From contig NZ_BCYX01000021.1 of assembly GCF_001598415.1 (NCBI RefSeq), forward strand, positions 1 through 64,000: DNA of 64,000 nt. Reading direction: 5' to 3'. The notes below the pieces were generated by a model. The model did no database searches. It saw only the letters and a list, made by a program, of their open reading frames with translations, and was not told where the DNA came from. The first letter of the stretch is position 1; each line of letters begins with the position of its first letter. Source of the DNA: Sphingomonas mali NBRC 15500 (lineage in GTDB: Bacteria; Pseudomonadota; Alphaproteobacteria; Sphingomonadales; Sphingomonadaceae). Made by a program: the position numbers and the translations under genes. Shown in pieces: positions 16,766 through 25,058 of this stretch.

Positions 16766-17491
16766 ATGACGAACATCCAACGCGGGCTCGCCGAGCTTAT
16801 CGGCACGTTCTGGCTCGTTTTCGGCGGCTGCGGTGCCGCGGTCCTGGCCTGTAATTTCCCCGCCGCGGGCATCGGCTTTGCCGGGGTCGCCCTGGCGTTC
16901 GGCCTGACCGTGCTGACCATGGCCTATACGATCGGGCATATTTCGGGATGCCATCTCAATCCCGCCGTGACGCTCGGCCTGTGGGCAGGCGGGCGCTTTT
17001 CGGGCAAGGACATCCCGCTCTATGTCATCGCCCAGGTGCTGGGCGCGGTGATCGCCGCCTATCTGCTCTATTTCATCGCATCGGGGCAGTCGGGCTGGGA
17101 GATGGGCGCGTTTGCCGCCAACGGATTCGGTGAGCATTCGCCCGGCAAATATTCGCTGGTCGCCGGCGTGACGATGGAGGTCGTGATGACCTTCATGTTC
17201 CTGATCGTGATCATGGGCGCGACCGATAAGCGCGCGCCGGCCGGCTTCGCACCGATCGCGATCGGACTCGCGCTGACGCTGATCCACCTCGTCTCGATCC
17301 CGGTGACCAATACCTCGGTCAATCCGGCGCGCTCGACCGGCCAGGCTTTGGTCGTCGGCGGCTGGGCGATCGAGCAGCTCTGGGTATTCTGGGTCGCGCC
17401 GCTGATCGGCGGGATCCTGGGCGGCGTCGTCTACAAGGCGCTCGGCGCCGACGCGACGGTCAGGCCGCCGGTCGAAGGCGAGGCGCTGTAA
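16766..17491 (+). CDS. aqpZ: Aquaporin Z-type water channel
   Basis: A 241-residue six-helix MIP-family channel. Both half-helix motifs are intact: HLNPAVTLG near residue 66 and VNPARSTG near 188. The second is preceded by a His-containing helix ([13 protein letters not shown]), which with the Arg of NPARS gives the narrow filter typical of water-specific AqpZ rather than glycerol channels. A GGAGAGGGGCG ribosome site precedes the start. It stands alone on the plus strand and is followed by a REP-like repeat. Confidence 0.95.
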   Translation: MTNIQRGLAELIGTFWLVFGGCGAAVLACNFPAAGIGFAGVALAFGLTVLTMAYTIGHISGCHLNPAVTLGLWAGGRFSGKDIPLYVIAQVLGAVIAAYLLYFIASGQSGWEMGAFAANGFGEHSPGKYSLVAGVTMEVVMTFMFLIVIMGATDKRAPAGFAPIAIGLALTLIHLVSIPVTNTSVNPARSTGQALVVGGWAIEQLWVFWVAPLIGGILGGVVYKALGADATVRPPVEGEAL

Positions 17492-17511
17492 CCAATTGCC
17501 CTAACCAATCA

Positions 17512-17646
17512 CCGTCACCCCGGCGAAAGAGCATCGGGTTGAGCATGCCCCGCATGCTCAAGGATCGTCCGGGGGACGATCCGACCCGATGCTGGTCTCT
17601 GGCAGTATTTCCCCGCCTGAGATCCCAGCTTGCGCTGGGATGACGG
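17512..17646. repeat. REP-like palindromic intergenic repeat, copy 1
   Basis: About 135 bp bounded by inverted ends (CCGTCACCCC ... GGGATGACGG) and containing three smaller hairpins: a GAGCATG/CATGCTC stem, an ATCGTCC/GGACGAT stem, and ATCCCAGC/GCTGGGAT. A shorter relative with the same ends lies at 32394-32501. It sits between the convergent aquaporin and msrA genes and may act as a bidirectional terminator. Confidence 0.65.
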
Positions 17647-17653
17647 TTGATCG

Positions 17654-18202
17654 TCAGGCCGCCGCCGTCTCGGCCTTGGACCGCGCGGCGAAGCTCTTGC
17701 GCAGTTTCTTGAGCTTGGGCGGGATCACCGCTAGGCAGTACGGATTCCGCTGGCCTTCGCCGTCCCAATATTCCTGGTGATAATCCTCAGCCGGATACCA
17801 GGTGCCGAGCGGCTCGATCGTCGTCACGATCGGATTGGGCCATTCGGCCTGCGCCCGGACGATCGCCGCCTTGGCTTCTGCCTCCTGCGCCGCATCGTGC
17901 GGGAAGATCGCCGAGCGATATTGCGTGCCGACGTCGTTGCCCTGGCGATTGAGCGTAGTCGGGTCGTGCGTCGCGAAGAAGATGTCGAGCAGCTCGGCAT
18001 AGGAAATCCGCTCGGGATCGAAGCCGACGCGGATCGCCTCGGCATGGCCGGTATCGCCGCCGCACACCTGTTTGTAGGTCGGGTTGGCGACATGGCCGCC
18101 GATATAGCCGCTTTCGACGCTCTCGACGCCGATCACATCGTTATACACCGCCTCGGTGCACCAGAAGCAGCCGCCGGCAAGCGTCGCAAATTCGAGGGAC
18201 AT
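17654..18202 (-). CDS. msrA: Peptide-methionine (S)-S-oxide reductase
   Basis: A 182-residue MsrA that repairs S-methionine sulphoxide in oxidised proteins. The active-site motif GCFWCTEAV starts at residue 10, with the nucleophilic Cys first in the pair; [19 protein letters not shown] (about 31-49) and the [16 protein letters not shown] segment are characteristic. The start at 18202 has GGAGTGAG upstream. It diverges from galE over an 82-bp promoter region. No msrB is present nearby. Confidence 0.96.
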   Translation of the reverse strand: MSLEFATLAGGCFWCTEAVYNDVIGVESVESGYIGGHVANPTYKQVCGGDTGHAEAIRVGFDPERISYAELLDIFFATHDPTTLNRQGNDVGTQYRSAIFPHDAAQEAEAKAAIVRAQAEWPNPIVTTIEPLGTWYPAEDYHQEYWDGEGQRNPYCLAVIPPKLKKLRKSFAARSKAETAAA

Positions 18203-18284
18203 TCGTCTCACTCCCTTTTCAAGTTGGCCTAAAGATAGGTACGGCGCGCGCAGCGGCAAAGGGCTGGACAAGAAGGATGCGCGA

Positions 18285-19283
18285 ATGAGCAAGGGCAAGG
18301 TGCTGGTCACGGGCGGCGCGGGCTATATCGGCAGCCACGCGGTGCTGGCCTTGCTCGATGCCGGCTGGGACGTGGTGGTGGTCGACAATCTGGTGACCGG
18401 GTTCGACTGGGCGGTCGATCCGCGCGCCACATTGGTCGTCGCCAATATCGAGGATGACGACAAGGTCCGCGCCGCGATGCGCGAGCACGACATCCTGGCC
18501 GTCATGCATTTCGCCGGGTCGGTGGTGGTGCCCGAATCGGTCGAGAACCCGCTCAAATATTATCGCAACAACACCGTCGCGAGCCGCGCGCTGATCGAGA
18601 GCGCCGTCGTCAGCGGCGTGAAGCATTTCATCTTCAGCTCGACCGCGGCGACCTATGGCACACCCGAGCGCGTGCCGGTGGCCGAGGACGATCCCAAGCT
18701 GCCGATCAATCCCTATGGCATGTCAAAGCTGATGACCGAGGCGATGCTGAAGGACGTCGCGGCGGCGCATCCGATCAATTATTGCGCGCTGCGCTATTTC
18801 AACGTCGCCGGCGCCGACCCGCAGGGGCGGTCGGGCCAGTCGACCGCGGGCGCGACGCATCTGATCAAGGTCGCGGTCGAGGCGGCGACCGGTAAGCGCG
18901 ACCATGTCGGCGTGTTCGGCACCGATTTCGCTACCGCCGACGGCACCGGGGTGCGCGATTATATCCATGTCAGCGACCTGGCCGCCGCGCACGTCCACGC
19001 GCTCGACCGGCTGATCGCCGAGCCTGGCGATAACCTGACGATGAACGCGGGTTACGGCCATGGCTATTCGGTGTTGCAAGTGCTCGACGCGGTCGACCGC
19101 GTGACCAATCACGAGGTCAAGCGCGTGTTCCAGGGCCGACGCGCGGGCGACCCGGCCGAATTGGTGTCGGACAATCGCCGCATCCTGGCGACCTTGCCGT
19201 GGCGCCCGCAATATGACGATCTCGACCGCATCGTCCGCGACGCGCTGGCATGGGAGCGCGTGTTGGCCGAGCGGCAAGGGTAA
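18285..19283 (+). CDS. galE: UDP-glucose 4-epimerase
   Basis: A 332-residue extended short-chain dehydrogenase. The NAD-binding GGAGYIGSH lies at about 10-18, the catalytic Ser/Thr region is [11 protein letters not shown], and the catalytic Tyr and Lys are in PYGMSKLM (about 144-151). [21 protein letters not shown] and the [10 protein letters not shown] stretch match GalE closely. It interconverts UDP-glucose and UDP-galactose, feeding polysaccharide or lipid glycosylation. Start at 18285 follows the conserved family start. It stands alone and is followed by a repeat and tRNA-Lys. Confidence 0.94.
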   Translation: MSKGKVLVTGGAGYIGSHAVLALLDAGWDVVVVDNLVTGFDWAVDPRATLVVANIEDDDKVRAAMREHDILAVMHFAGSVVVPESVENPLKYYRNNTVASRALIESAVVSGVKHFIFSSTAATYGTPERVPVAEDDPKLPINPYGMSKLMTEAMLKDVAAAHPINYCALRYFNVAGADPQGRSGQSTAGATHLIKVAVEAATGKRDHVGVFGTDFATADGTGVRDYIHVSDLAAAHVHALDRLIAEPGDNLTMNAGYGHGYSVLQVLDAVDRVTNHEVKRVFQGRRAGDPAELVSDNRRILATLPWRPQYDDLDRIVRDALAWERVLAERQG

Positions 19284-19291
19284 GCGACCAA

Positions 19292-19450
19292 CCCCTCTCC
19301 CCTTGGGGGAGTCAGAACCCTAGTCGCAGTTGGGTGAGGGATAAGTGGTCCGCAGGACCACGCGGAGCTTTGCTCCGCATCACCCTCTCCAACCTTCGCT
19401 AGGCAGCAAGCTGCCAAGCTGCGGTATCCTCTCCCCTCAAGGGAGAGGAA
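19292..19450. repeat. Interspersed palindromic repeat, family 2 copy A
   Basis: About 160 bp starting CCCTCTCCCCTTGGGGGAG and ending CTCTCCCCTCAAGGGAGAG, so the ends can pair. It contains the block CACCCTC-CCAACCTTCGCTAGGCAGC-AGCTGCCAAGCT shared almost word for word with 25471-25652. It lies between galE and tRNA-Lys with no coding content. Confidence 0.7.
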
Positions 19451-19471
19451 GCCTCGGGCCGCAGGAAAGGG

Positions 19472-19547
19472 TGGTGGGCTCGCCGGGATTCGAACCCGGG
19501 ACCTACAGATTAAAAGTCCGTTGCTCTACCGACTGAGCTACGAGCCC
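19472..19547 (-). tRNA. tRNA-Lys (anticodon TTT)
   Basis: The minus strand folds as a 76-nt tRNA: 7-bp acceptor GGGCTCG/CGAGCCC, D arm GCTC-AGTCGGTAGA-GC, anticodon arm ACGGA-CTTTTAA-TCTGT giving anticodon TTT, and T arm CCGGG-TTCGAAT-CCCGG, then discriminator A and an encoded CCA. It should read AAA and AAG lysine codons. Confidence 0.97.
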
Positions 19548-19655
19548 CAAGGTGGCGGCGCTTAGGGGGCGAGGCACGCCGGGTCAACCATTGCGCCGCT
19601 TGGCATCGGACGCCGCCGCCGCTAGCCATGCCGAATTGCAGCGATAAGGGGCATC

Positions 19656-19991
19656 ATGGCCAGCGATCCCGATCCGATGCGCCCGTCGGTGCGCCCGGTT
19701 CCTTATTATCCCGAACCCTCGTCCTCCGAAGGCTCCGGCGCGGCAACCGCGTCGCTGGTCCTCGGCATCCTGGGGCTGATCTGTTCGATCATTCCGATCA
19801 TCGGGCTGATCTCGTGGCTGCTCGCCCCCGCCGCGCTCATCACCGGCGGGATCGGATTAAGGAGCCCGACCAGCAAGGGACTGGCGATCGGCGGGCTGGT
19901 GACCGGCGGGCTCGCGTTGGTCGTCTGCCTGTTGTGGCTGGTCTTGTTCAGCGCAGCGATCGCCTCGGTGGGAAGCGCGCGCAGCTTCTAG
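19656..19991 (+). CDS. DUF4190-like small membrane protein
   Basis: A 111-residue protein with a Pro/Ser-rich cytoplasmic N terminus (about 1-28) and two membrane helices: SLVLGILGLICSIIPIIGLI with a following segment (about 33-62), and a second at about 75-102. This matches the DUF4190 pattern, in which a Gly-rich pair of helices is linked by a loop (ITGGIGLRSPTSKGLAIGG). Function unknown. Its TAG stop codon forms the left end of an inverted repeat. Confidence 0.7.
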   Translation: MASDPDPMRPSVRPVPYYPEPSSSEGSGAATASLVLGILGLICSIIPIIGLISWLLAPAALITGGIGLRSPTSKGLAIGGLVTGGLALVVCLLWLVLFSAAIASVGSARSF

Positions 19992-20093
19992 AGCGGAGTG
20001 CCTGATTTTTGAATCAGGCACTCCGCTCTAGGTATTTGTTGTCGCGTCGCTTTTTACGGAAAACCGGTACCCACTTTTCCGCGCGACGCTCTA
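19989..20093. repeat. Compound palindromic element between convergent genes
   Basis: Two adjoining palindromes. The first is a perfect 19-bp inverted repeat (19989-20007 / 20012-20030) with a 4-nt loop. The second pairs GTCGCGTCGC...GGAAAA with TTTTCC-GCGCGACGC across CCGGTACCC (about 20041-20090). Both ends read TAGAGC outward-in: one is the stop codon of the DUF4190-like gene, the other the stop codon of folK. Likely a bidirectional terminator derived from a mobile intergenic repeat of the kind common in alphaproteobacteria. Confidence 0.75.
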
Positions 20094-20546
20094 GCGGATA
20101 CGCGCCGCCAACTGGCGCATCGTCAGCCCGGTCATCGGGTCGCGCCAATCCGGCACGATCGCCGCGACCGGCCGGAGCACGAAGGCACGGCGGCGGAAGT
20201 CGGGATGCGGCACGGTCAGCCCGTCGCTCGCCCAGGCGCCGCCGGACCACAGGATGATGTCGAGATCGATCACGCGGTCGGTCCAGCGCTGCCCGCGCCG
20301 CCGCCCGAACGCACTCTCGATCGCCTTCAGCCGCGCGAGCAGTTCGGGCGGGCTGTCGTCGCTCTCGATCAGCGCCGCCGTATTGACGAAGCGCCGCCGC
20401 GCCGGGCCGAGCGGCGCGGTGGCGACCAGGGGTGACATCATGACGACACCGCCGATCGCCGCCAGCGCCGCGCGCACCTCGTCGGCGGGCGCGCCGTGGC
20501 GGCCGCGGCGATTGGAACCCAAAGCGATGACATAGCTGGACGGCAT
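20091..20546 (-). CDS. folK: 2-amino-4-hydroxy-6-hydroxymethyldihydropteridine pyrophosphokinase
   Basis: A 151-residue HPPK that moves pyrophosphate from ATP to hydroxymethyldihydropterin in folate synthesis. Motifs: VIALGSN at the N terminus, the PLGPARRRFVNTAALIES segment (about 55-72), the metal-binding RWTDRVIDLDIILW (about 97-110), and VPHPDFRRRAFVLRPV (about 121-136). Start at 20546 (MPSSYV) was preferred over the longer frame, which would run into the divergent uracil-DNA glycosylase gene. The stop codon comes from the palindromic element to the left. Confidence 0.94.
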   Translation of the reverse strand: MPSSYVIALGSNRRGRHGAPADEVRAALAAIGGVVMMSPLVATAPLGPARRRFVNTAALIESDDSPPELLARLKAIESAFGRRRGQRWTDRVIDLDIILWSGGAWASDGLTVPHPDFRRRAFVLRPVAAIVPDWRDPMTGLTMRQLAARIR

Positions 20547-20572
20547 GACGTCGCCCGGCCTACCGCAAGCGC

Positions 20573-21232
20573 ATGGACTTTGCACCCGGCCCGATCCCCG
20601 ACACCGAACCGCCGCACGATTGCCCGCGCTGTCCGCGGCTGGTGGCGTTTCGCGAGCAATTGCGCGCCGAGCATCCCGATTGGTGGAACGCCCCGGTGCC
20701 GGTGTTCGGCGATCCCAATGCCTGGCTGTGCATTGTCGGGCTCGCGCCGGGCAAGAACGGCGCCAATCGCACCGGCCGGCCGTTCACCGGCGATTACGCC
20801 GGCGACCTGTTGTTCGCGACGCTGGCCAAGTTCGGCTTCACCCGCGGCACCTATCAATCGCGGCCCGATGACGGGCTGGCGCTCGACGGCGTGATCATCT
20901 GCAATTCGGTCAAATGCCTGCCGCCCGAGAACAAGCCGACGCCTGGGGAAATCCATAGCTGCCGCCCGTTCCTGGCCGGCCAGGTCGACGTGCTGCCCAA
21001 TGCGCGCGTATTCGTCGCGCTTGGCCAGATCGCCCACCAATCGGCGGTCAAGATACTCGGCGGCAAGCTCCCGAAATGCCGCTTCGCGCATCTCGCCGAG
21101 CATCGTGTGCCCGACGGCCGGATGCTGATCGATAGCTATCATTGCTCGCGCTACAACCAGAATACCGGCCGCCTGACCGCGGAGATGTTCGAGGCGGTGT
21201 TCGCCCGCGCGCTGGAGTTACGTGGCGCGTAG
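20573..21232 (+). CDS. Uracil-DNA glycosylase, family 5 (UDGb-like)
   Basis: A 219-residue glycosylase starting base-excision repair of uracil and related deaminated bases. The motif GLAPGKNGANRTGRPFTGD (about 56-74) replaces the usual polar catalytic residue of motif 1 and is diagnostic of family 5; motif 2 is SYHCSRYNQNTGRLT near 187. Cys17, Cys20, Cys115 and Cys130 are placed to bind a 4Fe-4S cluster. It diverges from folK with only 26 bp between starts. Confidence 0.92.
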   Translation: MDFAPGPIPDTEPPHDCPRCPRLVAFREQLRAEHPDWWNAPVPVFGDPNAWLCIVGLAPGKNGANRTGRPFTGDYAGDLLFATLAKFGFTRGTYQSRPDDGLALDGVIICNSVKCLPPENKPTPGEIHSCRPFLAGQVDVLPNARVFVALGQIAHQSAVKILGGKLPKCRFAHLAEHRVPDGRMLIDSYHCSRYNQNTGRLTAEMFEAVFARALELRGA

Positions 21233-21240
21233 CTGGGCGA

Positions 21241-21696
21241 TCACGCCTTGCGCGCCATGAACACCGATCCGGTTTCGATCAACGATTTCAGGTTCGACAG
21301 GATCAGCGGCCATCCGCCCGATACCGCGGCGATCAGCTTGGAGTCGGCGCGTTCGATACTGTGCGTGACGGTCAGCTTGACGCCCTCGCCCACCGGCTCG
21401 AGCTCCATCGTGCAGATCGAATAGCCCTCGGCATTGAGTTCGGGCTTCCATTCGTTGAGCCAGCGGATGCCGAGCCGCTCGCCGGGCTCGAACGCGACGA
21501 TTTCGCCGCGGTCGGCGACACGGCCGTCCGGGAACAGAATCTTCCAGCTGCCGCCCACTTTCCACTCCGCCTCGATCCGGTTGCCGAGCCAATATTGCTC
21601 GACGAAATCGGGATCGATCAGCGCGTCCCACAGGCGGTCGGGAGTCGTCTTGACGAAGGTCACGTAAACGAAGCTGCTCTTGTCGGCATCAGTCAT
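21241..21696 (-). CDS. AHSA1/SRPBCC domain protein
   Basis: A 151-residue single-domain protein of the START/Bet v1-like fold, activator-of-Hsp90-ATPase group. Typical pieces are FVKTTPDRLWDALIDPDFVEQYWLG (about 14-38, quoted in part), WKVGGSWKILFPDG and a C-terminal GGWPLILSNLKSLIETG helix. Such proteins bind hydrophobic ligands in a deep pocket. The start overlaps the upstream ArsR gene by 8 bp, a widespread two-gene arrangement in which the repressor controls both genes; the ligand is unknown. Confidence 0.88.
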   Translation of the reverse strand: MTDADKSSFVYVTFVKTTPDRLWDALIDPDFVEQYWLGNRIEAEWKVGGSWKILFPDGRVADRGEIVAFEPGERLGIRWLNEWKPELNAEGYSICTMELEPVGEGVKLTVTHSIERADSKLIAAVSGGWPLILSNLKSLIETGSVFMARKA

Positions 21697-22021
21697 GGTT
21701 TTCTCCTTCCAGGCTCCGCTTGAGGGCCGACAGCGCGCTCAGGCGTGGTTGATCGAATTTGCTGATCCAGCGTTCGGCGATTTCGTGGATCGGGATCGGG
21801 TTGATGAAATGGAGCTTTTCCCGGCCCTTGCGCTTGGAGACGACGAGGTTGGCCGCCTCCAGGATCGCCAGGTGTTTGGCGACCGCCTGACGCGTCATGG
21901 TCAGGCCGGCGCACAGATCGCCGAGCGACTGACCGTCGGTCGCGTGCAGGCGATCGAGCAGGCGACGGCGGCTGGGATCGGCCAGCGCCTTGAAGACATC
22001 GTCACTCGCATCGGCCTGCAT
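21689..22021 (-). CDS. ArsR family winged-helix repressor
   Basis: A 110-residue regulator with the ArsR/SmtB fold: DDVFKALADPSRRRLLDRL (about 6-24), LGDLCAGLTMTRQAVAKHLAIL (helix-turn-helix, about 33-54) and a wing with KRKGREKLHF. No Cys-rich metal-binding motif is present, so it probably does not sense arsenic or a thiophilic metal. Start at 22021 was chosen because the longer frame would run through the operator array. Directly upstream lie repeated GGTTGC/GCAACC palindromes, the likely operators for this arsR-AHSA1 unit. Confidence 0.9.
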   Translation of the reverse strand: MQADASDDVFKALADPSRRRLLDRLHATDGQSLGDLCAGLTMTRQAVAKHLAILEAANLVVSKRKGREKLHFINPIPIHEIAERWISKFDQPRLSALSALKRSLEGENHD

Positions 22022-22026
22022 AATAG

Positions 22027-22072
22027 GTAACCATTTGGTTGCTTGTTGCCATATAGGCAACCTTATGGTTGC
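22027..22072. promoter_or_regulatory. Array of GCAACC-N4-GGTTGC operator-like palindromes
   Basis: Site 2 (22057-22072) is a perfect GCAACC-TTAT-GGTTGC. Site 1 (22027-22042) is GTAACC-ATTT-GGTTGC, one base off. Their centres are 30 bp apart, about three helical turns. A third pairing GTTGCC-ATATA-GGCAAC (22045-22061) links them. The array begins 5 bp upstream of the ArsR start codon, so the regulator is probably autoregulated. Confidence 0.65.
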
Positions 22073-22181
22073 ATGTCAAGGAGTGTGGGGTTCGGCTGGC
22101 GATGCCCGATCCGCCCTGGCGACGGTGGCCTTGTCGGATTGCGCGGTTGAACTTCATCCGCGCCCGTCGGTTGTTTCGGCC

Positions 22182-22427
22182 ATGACCCACGAACCGCCCG
22201 TTCCGCCCGACAACCAGTCGCCTTATCCGATCGCCGAGCCGCCGCACGAACACCACGCGCCGCCCGCTCCCGAACCCGAGGAGCCGTCCAGCCCGCCGCG
22301 CAAGTTGCTGGTCGGCGGCGCCATCGCGGCCGCGGGGGTCGCCGCGATCGGCGGGCTGGCCGCGTTCCTGCTCCGCCGCGGCAAATCGCGGTCCAAGGCT
22401 GCACCGAGGCCCAAGCGGAAGCGCTGA
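22182..22427 (+). CDS. Small single-pass membrane protein, Pro-rich
   Basis: An 81-residue open frame. Residues 1-45 are rich in Pro, Glu and His (PPHEHHAPPAPEPEEP), residues about 46-67 form one Gly/Ala-rich membrane helix, and the tail is strongly basic (RRGKSRSKAAPRPKRKR). The layout suggests a membrane anchor with a basic cytoplasmic tail. Codon use fits the neighbours, but no family is recognised and no strong ribosome site is seen, so this is a tentative gene. Confidence 0.5.
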   Translation: MTHEPPVPPDNQSPYPIAEPPHEHHAPPAPEPEEPSSPPRKLLVGGAIAAAGVAAIGGLAAFLLRRGKSRSKAAPRPKRKR

Positions 22428-22454
22428 GAGGCCGGCCGCCCTCTTGAGCGTACT

Positions 22455-23339
22455 TTACGCCGGCGGCGAGATCACCGCGTCGCGGAGCACGTAGCGCGCG
22501 TGGTAGAAGTCGCGCAGCCGGACGATCCGGCCGTCAGCCCAATCGATCACGATCAGCCCGGTCGGCGGCCCCGTCGGATCGGCGGGGTCGTGGACGATCG
22601 CCGCGGCACGGCCTTCGATCACGCCGACCGACAAGCGCCATGACGTCATTTCGGTATAACGCGTGAAATAGGTTTCGAATGCCGCGCGCCCGCGCGTCAT
22701 TCGCGCCACCAGTTCGAAGCGCACATCGTCGGCGAGCATCGCGCGGACGGCGTCGAAGTCCCGCGCATTGAAGCGGTCGACATAGGCCTGCAGCCGGATC
22801 ACGTCGCCGTGATCGGCGGGCGGCAAGGGTGACGGCGCATCGGCCAGGATACGCAGGCGGGCGCGGCCGCGATGCAGCGCCGCCTTGGTCGCCGCCAGGG
22901 TCGTGTCGAGAATCCCCGCTGCTTCCTCGTTCGAATAGCCCAACACGTCCTTCAGGATGACCGTCCCGCGCTGCAGTGGCGGCAGCTGCATGAAGACCGC
23001 CAGCGCGGCGCCGGCGGCACACCGGCGCGCGGCCTCGTCGCCATCCGAGATCATATCCTCCTCCTGGATCTCTTGTTCGCCGCCCCGGCGGGCACGCGCC
23101 CGCAAATGGTCGATCGCGGCATTGTGCGCGATGCGGAACGACCAGGCGGTCGCGTCGCCCTCGGGCGGCGCCCGGTCGAGCGCCGCCATGGCGCGCGCGA
23201 TCGCATCCTGCACCACGTCCTCGCCGTCGAGCACCGAGCCCACCATCCGCGCGGCATAGCGATGCAGCGCGGGCCGCAGCTCGACCAGCAGCGCCTCGAT
23301 CCGGGCCCGATCCTTCTCGTCCGTCATGTCCCTCGCCAT
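22455..23339 (-). CDS. ECF sigma factor with C-terminal SnoaL-like domain
   Basis: A 294-residue sigma-70 family protein. Residues about 14-85 are region 2 (GEDVVQDAIARAMAALD) and about 115-165 region 4 (GYSNEEAAGILDTTLAATKAAL, quoted loosely). The last about 110 residues (from about 182) form an NTF2/SnoaL-like domain with FNARDFDAVRAMLADDVRFE. ECF groups with such tails (the ECF41 type is best studied) use the fused domain in place of a separate anti-sigma factor. No anti-sigma gene is adjacent. A second ATG (23327) is a possible start. It diverges from the GST gene, a plausible target. Confidence 0.88.
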   Translation of the reverse strand: MARDMTDEKDRARIEALLVELRPALHRYAARMVGSVLDGEDVVQDAIARAMAALDRAPPEGDATAWSFRIAHNAAIDHLRARARRGGEQEIQEEDMISDGDEAARRCAAGAALAVFMQLPPLQRGTVILKDVLGYSNEEAAGILDTTLAATKAALHRGRARLRILADAPSPLPPADHGDVIRLQAYVDRFNARDFDAVRAMLADDVRFELVARMTRGRAAFETYFTRYTEMTSWRLSVGVIEGRAAAIVHDPADPTGPPTGLIVIDWADGRIVRLRDFYHARYVLRDAVISPPA

Positions 23340-23470
23340 CCGCCATTCTTCTACCGGGAGAGACGGTGGCGGCGCGGAAAAAGATTCGGCCCCGCGAATC
23401 CTTTTTCGCCGAGCCCCCGTCCTTGGCGATAGCGGGCGGCGCTGGGTCGCCCCGTTCGACGGAGACTGAC

Positions 23471-24094
23471 ATGAAGCTCTATGCGCTGACCAAATCGCTG
23501 AATTCCCGCAAGGTTTTGGCGCTCATCCACCATCTCGACCTGCCGGTGGAGATCGACGCCATGACCGTCGAGCAGGTCCAGTCCGACGCTTATGCCGCGA
23601 TCAATCCCAATCGCCTGGCGCCGACATTGGTGGACGGCGATGTCGTGCTGTGGGAATCGAACGCGATCGGTCTCTATCTCGCCGAGGGTAGCGCGATGAT
23701 CCCGACCGGGCACCGCCAGCGCGCCGACATGATGCGCTGGCTGTTGTGGGAAGGCGTCCATTACAACAAGGCGCTCGGCACGATCTTCTTCGAATCGGTC
23801 GTGCGTCCGCAGCTGGGATGGGGCGAAACCAAGCAGCCGCTGGTCGACGATGCGCTGGTGCAGGCGGCGCGCCTGCTGCCGGTGCTCGATGCTCACCTCG
23901 CGACGCGCGAGTTCATGTTGGGGGATCGGCTGAGCTTCGCCGATTTCGCGATCGCGTCGGCCGAGCCGTATCGCGACGCGATGCCGATCGACTTCGACGC
24001 CTATCCCAATCTGCAGCGCTTCTACGACACGATCGCGTTGCTGCCGGCGTGGCAAAAGGCACTGGGCCAGCCGCGGATGGCCGTCGCCGCGTGA
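23471..24094 (+). CDS. Glutathione S-transferase family protein
   Basis: A 207-residue GST: thioredoxin-like N-terminal domain (KLYALTKSLNSRKVLALIHH, residues 2-21, then LAPTLVDGDVVLWESNAIGLYL with the cis-Pro and Glu-Ser glutathione contact) and an all-helical C-terminal domain (about 85-200) with LGDRLSFADFAIASAEPY. The start at 23471 has GGAG 8 bp upstream. It probably conjugates or reduces electrophiles with glutathione. It diverges from the SnoaL-type sigma factor gene by 131 bp. Confidence 0.92.
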   Translation: MKLYALTKSLNSRKVLALIHHLDLPVEIDAMTVEQVQSDAYAAINPNRLAPTLVDGDVVLWESNAIGLYLAEGSAMIPTGHRQRADMMRWLLWEGVHYNKALGTIFFESVVRPQLGWGETKQPLVDDALVQAARLLPVLDAHLATREFMLGDRLSFADFAIASAEPYRDAMPIDFDAYPNLQRFYDTIALLPAWQKALGQPRMAVAA

Positions 24095-24142
24095 CGCTGG
24101 CCGGGCGCCGTCGTCGTGCGGCGCCCGGCTATCGTTCGCGCG

Positions 24143-24991
24143 TCAAATGTCCTGCACCAACCGCCCGTACAGCTCGGGCCGGCGGTCGCGGAAGAAGCCG
24201 AACGCGGCGCGGTGGCGCTTGACCCGGTCGAGGTCGAGCGTCGCGGTGATCACGCCCTCTTCCTCGCGGTCGAGTTCGGCCAGGATGTCGCCGCGCTCGT
24301 CGGTGATGAAGCTGGTGCCGTAAAAGGTCTGGCCATGCTCGGTCCCGACGCGATTGGCGGCGACCACCGGCACGACGTTCGACACCGCATGCCCGACCAT
24401 GGCGCGCCGCCATAGCCGCGCGGTGTCGAGCCCCTCGTCATGCGGTTCGCTGCCGATCGCGGTCGGGTAGAACAATATCTCCGCACCCATCAGCATCATC
24501 GCGCGCGCGGTTTCCGGATACCATTGGTCCCAGCACACCCCGACGCCGAGCTTGGCCGACGGGCCGTCCCACACCTTGAAGCCGGTGTTGCCGGGGCGGA
24601 AATAGAATTTCTCTTCATAGCCGGGGCCGTCGGGAATGTGGCTCTTGCGATAGACGCCGGCGACCTTGCCGTCGGGATTGACCATGGCCAGGCTGTTATA
24701 ATGATGCGGACCATCGGCTTCGAAGAAGCTGGTCGGGATCCACACCTTGAGCTCGGCGGCGAGCGCCTGCATCGCCTGCACCGCGCGATGCTCGGCGGTC
24801 GGACGCGCATTGGCGAACAGCCCCTCGTCCTCGACGCGGCAGAAATATTCGCCCTCGAACAATTCGGGCGGCAGGATGACTTGCGCACCCTTGGTCGCCG
24901 CTTCGCGGACGAGGCGCGAGACGTTGGCGATATTCGCCTCGATATCATTGGAGAACGCGAGCTGGAGCGCGGCGACACTGATCTGGGTCAT
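24143..24991 (-). CDS. aguB: N-carbamoylputrescine amidase-like carbon-nitrogen hydrolase
   Basis: A 282-residue nitrilase-superfamily enzyme with the catalytic triad Glu43 (PPELFEGEYF), Lys116 (YRKSHIPDGPGY) and Cys153 (GVCWDQWYPE). The DGPGYEEKFYFRPGNTGFKVW stretch around 121-141 (quoted in pieces) is typical of AguB, which converts N-carbamoylputrescine to putrescine, CO2 and ammonia in the agmatine route. The usual partner, agmatine deiminase (aguA), is not in the window. Start at 24991 (MTQISVAALQ) fits the family start; an ATG at 25003 is possible. Confidence 0.9.
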   Translation of the reverse strand: MTQISVAALQLAFSNDIEANIANVSRLVREAATKGAQVILPPELFEGEYFCRVEDEGLFANARPTAEHRAVQAMQALAAELKVWIPTSFFEADGPHHYNSLAMVNPDGKVAGVYRKSHIPDGPGYEEKFYFRPGNTGFKVWDGPSAKLGVGVCWDQWYPETARAMMLMGAEILFYPTAIGSEPHDEGLDTARLWRRAMVGHAVSNVVPVVAANRVGTEHGQTFYGTSFITDERGDILAELDREEEGVITATLDLDRVKRHRAAFGFFRDRRPELYGRLVQDI

Positions 24992-25058
24992 GACCTCTGC
25001 CATAGCGGGGAAGGGTCGAAAGTGGCAGTCCCCGTCGCAGGTTCAAGAGGAGCGGCGA

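Noticed and set aside
17512..17646. CRISPR array or tandem repeat
   Set aside because: The repeats are palindromes with no regular spacer pattern, and no cas genes occur.
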